From: Actinomycetospora endophytica
GTDB taxonomy: Bacteria; Actinomycetota; Actinomycetes; Mycobacteriales; Pseudonocardiaceae
NCBI RefSeq assembly: GCF_021026375.1
Contig: NZ_JAJNDB010000008.1
Coordinates: forward strand, 246,739 to 310,738
DNA length: 64,000 nucleotides
Direction: 5' to 3'
This document shows, one piece after another, positions 59,833 through 64,000 of the stretch (within the stretch, counting starts at the first letter, position 1; every line of letters starts with the position of its first letter). The notes beneath the pieces are model-generated. The model was not told where the DNA came from, did no database searches, and saw nothing but the letters and a program-made list of their open reading frames with translations. The translations under genes were made by a program, and so were the position numbers.

Positions 59833-60497
59833 TGCCCCTGCCCGTCATCGACTCCTACCCGATGCCCGGCGAGACCGACCTCCCCGAACCCCGGGTGCCC
59901 TGGTCGGTCGACCCGGACCGGGCAGTGCTGCTGATCCACGACATGCAGCACCACTTCCTGCGGGCCTACGCGGCGGCGCGCCCGCTGGTCGCCGACCTCG
60001 TCGGCAACATCGCGCGGATCCGCGACGCGTGCCACGAGGCCGGGGTGCCGGTCGTCTACAGCGCCCAGCCGGAGAACCAGAGCCCCACCCAGCGCGGCCT
60101 GCAGCTCGAGATGTGGGGCCACGGCATCGCCGCGGGCGACGGCGGCATCGTCGAGTCCCTGGCGCCCACGGCCGACGACCGCTTCATGACCAAGTGGCGC
60201 TACAGCGCCTTCCTGCACACCGAGCTGGGCGACCTGCTCGGCGCCTGGGGCCGCGACCAGCTGGTGGTCACCGGGATCTACGCCCACATCGGCTGTCAGA
60301 CGACGGCCACCGAGGCCTTCATGCGCGACGTCCAGGCGTTCCTGGTAGCCGACGCGGTCGCCGACTTCTCGCTCGAGGACCACCTCATGGCCGTGCGCTA
60401 CGTCGCGCGCCGCGCCGGGGTGGCCACGACGACGGCCCGCGTGGTGGGCGCGCTCGACCGCACCGCCTCCCGGGCGGTCGTCCCCGACGCCGTCTGA
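59832..60497 (+). CDS. Isochorismatase (single-domain)
   Basis: Protein of 221 residues that converts isochorismate to 2,3-dihydro-2,3-dihydroxybenzoate. The catalytic-triad segments are LLIHDMQHHFLRAY (Asp), MTKWRYSAFLHTEL (Lys) and GIYAHIGCQTTATEAFMRDVQAF (Cys). It ends without the C-terminal aryl-carrier domain of EntB/DhbB; a separate carrier is encoded five genes' length upstream in the same operon. ATG at 59832 is coupled to the EntE-like gene by TGATG. Confidence 0.93.
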   Translation: MPLPVIDSYPMPGETDLPEPRVPWSVDPDRAVLLIHDMQHHFLRAYAAARPLVADLVGNIARIRDACHEAGVPVVYSAQPENQSPTQRGLQLEMWGHGIAAGDGGIVESLAPTADDRFMTKWRYSAFLHTELGDLLGAWGRDQLVVTGIYAHIGCQTTATEAFMRDVQAFLVADAVADFSLEDHLMAVRYVARRAGVATTTARVVGALDRTASRAVVPDAV

Positions 60498-60589
60498 CCC
60501 GGGCGCACAACCGCACCGATCACCCGGAGCCGGGCCCCGCCCGATGCTCCGCGTCCCTGCACGCCCTCGACCGATCCCTGGAGTCCGCC

Positions 60590-62035
60590 GTGCCCGCACC
60601 GATCCCCGATCCCGCCGACGTCACCGCCTTCACCGACCTCGCCGCCGTGCTCGGCACCGGGGACCCCAACGACGTCGTGAAGGCCTTCGCCGCCAACCAG
60701 GCCTTCCGCGCGGCCGAGTGGGAGGAGCTGACCACCGAGGACGACCCGTACCGCCGCCCGGTGCGCCCCGACGACCTCGAGTGGCTGGACTACGACAAGC
60801 CGCTGCCGGCCGAGAAGGCGCTCAAGCTCTCCGCGCTGCTCGGGCACCGGATGCTGCGCAACGTCTACGACGCCGACCGGCACTTCCTGCCGGCCGTGTC
60901 GTCGGAGGCGAGCCGGAACGACGCCGCCGACTTCTACTCGACCCGCAACCGCGTGCTCGGCGCGCTGGCCCGCCCGGTGCTCGAGCGCCACCTGTTCGCG
61001 CCGCTCGCCGAGCTGGCGACCCCGACCGGGACGGGCGTCGACGCCGCCCGCGCCGAGGTGCTCGCCGAGTACGAGCGCCGCTCCGCCGAGCCCGGGGCCG
61101 CGTTCGAGGCCGCGCGGGCGACGAAGCACCGCGCCGAGTCCGCGAACTTCGTGCTGCTGCAGATCGCCGCGTACCGCCCGGCCGCGGCCGGCGCGTGGGG
61201 CGGGCTCGCGCTGGGCGAGTACGACGAGGCCCACCCGGGCCTGCGCCGGATCGCGGTGGAGCGGTACCGCCGGTGGGTCGAGCAGGCCCCCGCGTGGCGC
61301 TCGCTGCTCGCGACCGCCGACCTGCGCCCCGGCGCCGCCGCGTACTGGCAGCTCTGGCTCGGGTCGTCGCTCGGGCGCGGCAACCACCTCCAGCACCTCT
61401 CGCGGGCCCCGGAGCACCAGGTGGCCGCGCTCGGCGCGCTGGTCCACGAACTGCTCGACCAGGCCGTCACGGACGCCCCGCTGTCCGCCGTGCTGGCCGA
61501 GGGTCTCGGCGCCGACCTCGCCCCCGGCGCCGACCCGTTCGCCGTCGCCGACGTGGACGGCGCCGCCCTCGGGCGCCTCGTCGAGGAGATCCTGACGCCG
61601 CTGCAGGCCGCATTCGGCGACGTCGTGGTCGACGACTTCCGGGCCGGTTTCGCGCAGGCGCGGTGGTTCGCCGGGCTCTGGGATCGCGACCTCGCCGACC
61701 AGGTGAGCTGGGCGGACCGGATCGAGGAATACCAGGAGAAGGCCGAGAAGATCGACCAGCACCTCTCCAACGAGAACATCGAGGTCGATCTCGACACGTT
61801 CGTCGAGTCCAACGAGGAGACCTCGACGACGCACGTCCACAACGAGCACCGGCTCGTGATGATCGAGCGCGGCCAGATGCACTTCTGGAACAACACCACA
61901 CACAAGATCGAGCTGAACGAGGGCGACAAGCTCCTCATCCCGGTGTCACGGCTGCACGGCTCGACCGTGCTGTCCGGTGAGTGCACCTATCACCAGCCGA
62001 TCATCCCGGACGAGATGCTCGCGCAGTTCCTCTGA
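60590..62035 (+). CDS. Helical (heme-oxygenase-like) plus cupin N-oxygenase, SznF/GrbD-like
   Basis: A 481-residue protein, close to the length of SznF (streptozocin) and GrbD (gramibactin). Residues ~1-395 are helical, with an acidic/His cluster EYDEAH at 210-215 suited to a diiron site and a later HELLDQ helix. Residues ~395-481 are a cupin: HVHNEH (His415, His417, His420) and a later His456 in LIPVSRLHG, matching the mononuclear-iron cupin motifs. SznF-type enzymes N-hydroxylate arginine derivatives and rearrange them to N-nitroso or diazeniumdiolate groups. It is followed by a YqcI/YcgG gene, as in gramibactin clusters. GTG at 60590 follows GGAG. Assignment rests on architecture and context, without alignment. 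Confidence 0.65.
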   Translation: MPAPIPDPADVTAFTDLAAVLGTGDPNDVVKAFAANQAFRAAEWEELTTEDDPYRRPVRPDDLEWLDYDKPLPAEKALKLSALLGHRMLRNVYDADRHFLPAVSSEASRNDAADFYSTRNRVLGALARPVLERHLFAPLAELATPTGTGVDAARAEVLAEYERRSAEPGAAFEAARATKHRAESANFVLLQIAAYRPAAAGAWGGLALGEYDEAHPGLRRIAVERYRRWVEQAPAWRSLLATADLRPGAAAYWQLWLGSSLGRGNHLQHLSRAPEHQVAALGALVHELLDQAVTDAPLSAVLAEGLGADLAPGADPFAVADVDGAALGRLVEEILTPLQAAFGDVVVDDFRAGFAQARWFAGLWDRDLADQVSWADRIEEYQEKAEKIDQHLSNENIEVDLDTFVESNEETSTTHVHNEHRLVMIERGQMHFWNNTTHKIELNEGDKLLIPVSRLHGSTVLSGECTYHQPIIPDEMLAQFL

Positions 62036-62066
62036 CCCGCACCCACGGTTCGAAGAGGAGCCAGCG

Positions 62067-62852
62067 ATGAGCACTGCACAGCCGGAGCGGCCCGACGATC
62101 CCGACCGACGCGGGGGCCCGTGCCCGGGGACGTCGTCGGACACCGTCCGCGACATGGTGATCGGCGAGTTGCCCGCGTGGGGCGAGCCGCTGCTCGCGGA
62201 CATGATCGGGACGCTGCTCTCGTCCGACGAGCCCTTCCCCTGCACGTTCGCGGTGTCCGCGGCCCGCAAGCAGACGTTGCGGCTCGCCTTCCTCGACGAC
62301 CCCGACGACGCGGCCGCGTGCGACCGGCTCCGGGACGTCCTGCGGCACTACCTCGACGGGTACGAGCACCTGTCGAAGGACACGTCGCTGGTCGTGATCT
62401 TCCGGCCGGAGGAGAGCGACCGCACGCTGGCCGAGTACAGCGCCCTGTTCTGGTCGATCCTGCAGCGCCTGCACGACACCGACCCCGAGCGCTGGCCCGC
62501 CGACGTCCCCGCCGACCCGGAGGACCCGTGGTGGGAGTTCTCCTTCGGCGGGACGTCGATCTTCGTCGTCTGCAACACCCCCGCCCACAAGGAACGCCTC
62601 TCGCGGCACAGCCCGTCGTTCACGATCACCTTCCAGCCGCGCTGGGTCTTCGACGGCATCGGCCCCGAGACCCGTCAGGGGCAGGCCGCGCGGAAGGTGA
62701 TCCGGCGTCGGTTGGCGCGCTACGACGACGTTCCGGCGTCGGAGCACCTCGGCGACTACGGCTCGCCCGACAACCGCGAGTGGCGGCAGTACTTCCTGCA
62801 CGACCGCGATGACGACACGGGGCCGCGCTGTCCGTTCCGGCCCCGGGAGTGA
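62067..62852 (+). CDS. YqcI/YcgG-family heme N-hydroxylase (GrbE/GntA/AglA-like)
   Basis: A 261-residue protein of the YqcI/YcgG family. Diagnostic segments are FPCTFAVSAARKQTLRLAFLDD, WWEFSFGGTSIFVVCNTPAHKERLSRHSPSFTITFQPRWVFDG, ARKVIRRRLARYDDVPASEHLGDYG, NREWRQYFLHD and the terminal CPFRPRE. Characterised members (DcsA, AglA, GntA and GrbE) are heme-dependent N-hydroxylases of arginine or guanidino substrates. GrbE works with GrbD to make graminine. Paired here with the helical/cupin protein, at the end of a DHB-siderophore operon. ATG at 62067 has GAAGAGGAG upstream. Heme ligation is not visible from sequence. Confidence 0.8.
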   Translation: MSTAQPERPDDPDRRGGPCPGTSSDTVRDMVIGELPAWGEPLLADMIGTLLSSDEPFPCTFAVSAARKQTLRLAFLDDPDDAAACDRLRDVLRHYLDGYEHLSKDTSLVVIFRPEESDRTLAEYSALFWSILQRLHDTDPERWPADVPADPEDPWWEFSFGGTSIFVVCNTPAHKERLSRHSPSFTITFQPRWVFDGIGPETRQGQAARKVIRRRLARYDDVPASEHLGDYGSPDNREWRQYFLHDRDDDTGPRCPFRPRE

Positions 62853-62859
62853 CGCCGCC

Positions 62860-63636
62860 TCAGGCGCGGTAGCGCGCCGCGAGCCGGGGGCTCTGGCCGC
62901 CGAAGGCCGCGAGGTCGGCGGAGGACACCGCGTCGAGGAGGGCGGTGTCCTCGACGCCGGGTGCGCAGACGACCTCGCCGAGCTCGAGCCCCCGCAGGCC
63001 CGCCGTGACGACGTCGTCGGCGCTCATCCGCGGCACCGCGCTCAGGTCCACGCCCTGGCGCTGGTGGAACTCGGTGGCGACGACTCCCGGGCAGAGCACC
63101 TGGATCTTCACCCCGGTGTCCTCGAGCTCCGCGGCGAGCAGCTGCGAGAACGCGACGAGGTGGGCGAGCGCGCCGCCGTAGACCGCGCGGCGGGGCATCA
63201 CCGACGCCGCGGCCGGGCCGCTGAAGGCGATCATGCCGGCGACGTTGACGATCGCCCCGCTCCCGCGCTCGATCATGCCGCCGACCGCGGCGCGGGAGAG
63301 CATCGTCGGGGCGACGACCTTGACGCCCAGCAGCTCGCGGGCCTTGTCCACCGGCAGGTCGGCGAGCGGCATGTAGTGCGCGACGCCGGCGTTGTTGACC
63401 AGCAGATCCAGCGGCCGGTTCGCGACGACGTCGGCGACCTGTCCGACGCCGTCGTCGGTCGCCAGATCCGCGGCGACCGTCTCGACCGCGCGCTCCGGGT
63501 GCTCGGCGACGAACGCGTCGAGTCGCTCCGTGTTGCGGCCGACCAGCACGAGGTCGTGGCCGTCGGCGGCCAGGCGTTCGGCGAAGGCCTTCCCGATGCC
63601 GGAGGTGGCGCCGGTGATCAGGGCGAGGGGGCTCAC
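62860..63636 (-). CDS. Short-chain dehydrogenase/reductase
   Basis: SDR of about 258 residues. The cofactor motif TGATSGIGKAFAERLAADGHDLVLVGRN is followed by DLLVNNAGVAHYM. The catalytic residues appear as VNVAGMIAFS..., and then RAVYGGALAHLVAF, where the usual Y-x-x-x-K is Y-G-G-A-L. The catalytic Lys therefore seems replaced, and activity may differ or be lost. GTG at 63634-63636. It ends 7 bp from the convergent siderophore operon and is probably unrelated to it. Confidence 0.82.
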   Translation of the reverse strand: MSPLALITGATSGIGKAFAERLAADGHDLVLVGRNTERLDAFVAEHPERAVETVAADLATDDGVGQVADVVANRPLDLLVNNAGVAHYMPLADLPVDKARELLGVKVVAPTMLSRAAVGGMIERGSGAIVNVAGMIAFSGPAAASVMPRRAVYGGALAHLVAFSQLLAAELEDTGVKIQVLCPGVVATEFHQRQGVDLSAVPRMSADDVVTAGLRGLELGEVVCAPGVEDTALLDAVSSADLAAFGGQSPRLAARYRA

Positions 63637-63719
63637 GTCGGGTCGTGTCCTTCCGGTCGGGTGGCGTCGAGCCTGCCCGCTCCGGAACCGCGGTGCGGGG
63701 GTCCCGTCAGGACCCCCGA

Positions 63720-63855
63720 TCATCGGGTGAGCCGCGCGAGCCGCTCGGCGTCGTCGCTGCCCGCGACGGCGTAGTGGACGACGAGCATCGCGCCGTGGGT
63801 CCCGGTGATCGGATAGTTGCCGCGGCGCAGGGTCAACGGCCCGGCCGGGCGGCCT
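63720..63855 (-). pseudogene. 3' remnant of a MmyB-like transcriptional regulator gene
   Basis: The frame (about 45 codons, stop at 63720-63722) reads PLTLRRGNYPITGTHGAMLVVHYAVAGSDDAERLARL. This resembles the C-terminal end of the MmyB-type ligand-binding domain (L-T-L-R...L-V-V-Y-x-A-x-P-G-S-x-x-A-x-x-L). It has no start and runs directly into the IS30-type transposase end. The rest of the gene is either beyond the element, off-window, or lost. Confidence 0.55.
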
Positions 63856-64000
63856 CTAGCCAACGTCGCAACATTGCTGGTCGGGGGAGGCTAGCAACGC
63901 CTCGAATAGCGCGGCTGGTGTGTGGTCGGCCAGGACCAGTCGGGGGCGGGCGTTGATCTCGTCCTCGACCGCGCGCAGATGTTCGGGTCCGTGGACGCTG
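63856..64000 (-). mobile_element. IS30-type insertion sequence, 3' end of transposase (partial)
   Basis: The minus-strand frame, open to the window edge, reads SVHGPEHLRAVEDEINARP, then RLVLADHTPAALFEALLAS, and stops at 63856-63858. This is the C-terminus of IS30-family transposases (x-H-x-P-E-x-L-R-A-V-E-D-E-L-N-x-R-P-R-x-x-L...T-P-A-x-x-F-x-x-L-L). The IS end probably lies near the stop codon; CAACGTCGCAACATTGCTGG (63861-63880) may be part of the terminal repeat. The other end is off-window. Confidence 0.75.

Larger units (their letters stand above)
38701..62852. other. Catecholate/diazeniumdiolate-type siderophore biosynthesis and transport locus (predicted)
   Basis: Three iron-box-linked units form one locus. 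Unit 1 is a FecCD/FecCD/ATPase importer. Unit 2 is a leftward run of six genes, each overlapping the next by 4 bp: exporter pair, MbtH, NRPS, siderophore-interacting reductase, EntA. Unit 3 is a rightward run: aryl carrier protein, EntC, EntE, isochorismatase, GrbD/SznF-like and GrbE-like proteins. A divergent siderophore-binding lipoprotein lies between units 2 and 3. The backbone predicted is DHB-Thr-X, where X is probably a tailored arginine such as graminine. Size and oligomer state of the product are unknown. Confidence 0.75.

Noticed and set aside
1..64000. CRISPR arrays, tRNA or rRNA genes
   Set aside because: No regularly spaced repeats and no tRNA-like TTCGA arms with matching acceptor stems were noticed; a covariance scan was not possible.

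Overview
The window is very GC-rich, densely coded DNA with 4-bp ATGA/GTGA gene overlaps, many GTG starts, DmdR/IdeR-type iron boxes, a Nur-type box, MbtH, encapsulin and FhuF-like proteins. This points to an actinobacterium of the Pseudonocardia/Amycolatopsis kind; the genus is an inference. The recurring theme is metal handling: cobalt, nickel, manganese and iron.

Left part (1-34 kb). An amidase-signature enzyme (3' end off-window) is divergent from an NhlF/HoxN-type Ni/Co permease and a peroxiredoxin. Next come an ArsR regulator with an unusual SRPBCC-periplasmic-binding-fold fusion, a hemerythrin plus encapsulin nanocompartment operon, a GAF-PP2C phosphatase, an exonuclease/endonuclease/phosphatase lipoprotein, an acyl-CoA dehydrogenase, two AraC regulators and several small proteins. 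A GDT1-type cation exporter lies behind a yybP-ykoY (Mn2+) riboswitch and an ArsR gene with an alpha5 metal motif. Then follow an alpha/beta hydrolase, a Kup potassium transporter coupled to a FhuF-like reductase, and an acyl-CoA ligase. The next island holds an ArsR regulator, a bacterial nicotianamine-synthase homologue and a second Ni/Co permease, followed by an Fe/Mn superoxide dismutase with a Nur box in its promoter. metE under a cobalamin riboswitch, prpD-prpB, formaldehyde dehydrogenase and the CbtBA cobalt transporter complete this half.

Middle (34-38.6 kb): ordinary accessory genes, including a monooxygenase, a DUF222/HNH protein, two membrane proteins, an SRPBCC protein and a cis-CaaD-like tautomerase.

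Right part (38.7-62.9 kb) is one siderophore locus of three iron-box-linked transcription units. An importer operon (two FecCD permeases and an ATPase) lies at the left. A leftward operon of six genes, each overlapping the next by 4 bp, encodes a heterodimeric ABC exporter, MbtH, a two-module NRPS (C-A-T-C-A-T-TE), a siderophore-interacting reductase and EntA. A divergent lipoprotein receptor lies beside it. A rightward operon encodes a stand-alone aryl carrier protein, isochorismate synthase, 2,3-dihydroxybenzoate-AMP ligase and isochorismatase, then a helical-plus-cupin protein of SznF/GrbD type and a YqcI/YcgG heme N-hydroxylase of GrbE type. The last two are the enzyme types used to make the diazeniumdiolate amino acid graminine from arginine. 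The locus therefore predicts a mixed catecholate/diazeniumdiolate siderophore built from DHB, Thr (A1 code DFWNIGMVH) and a non-standard residue. This is the strongest candidate for an undescribed system here.

The right edge holds an SDR gene and the 3' end of an IS30-type transposase that abuts the remnant of a MmyB-like regulator.
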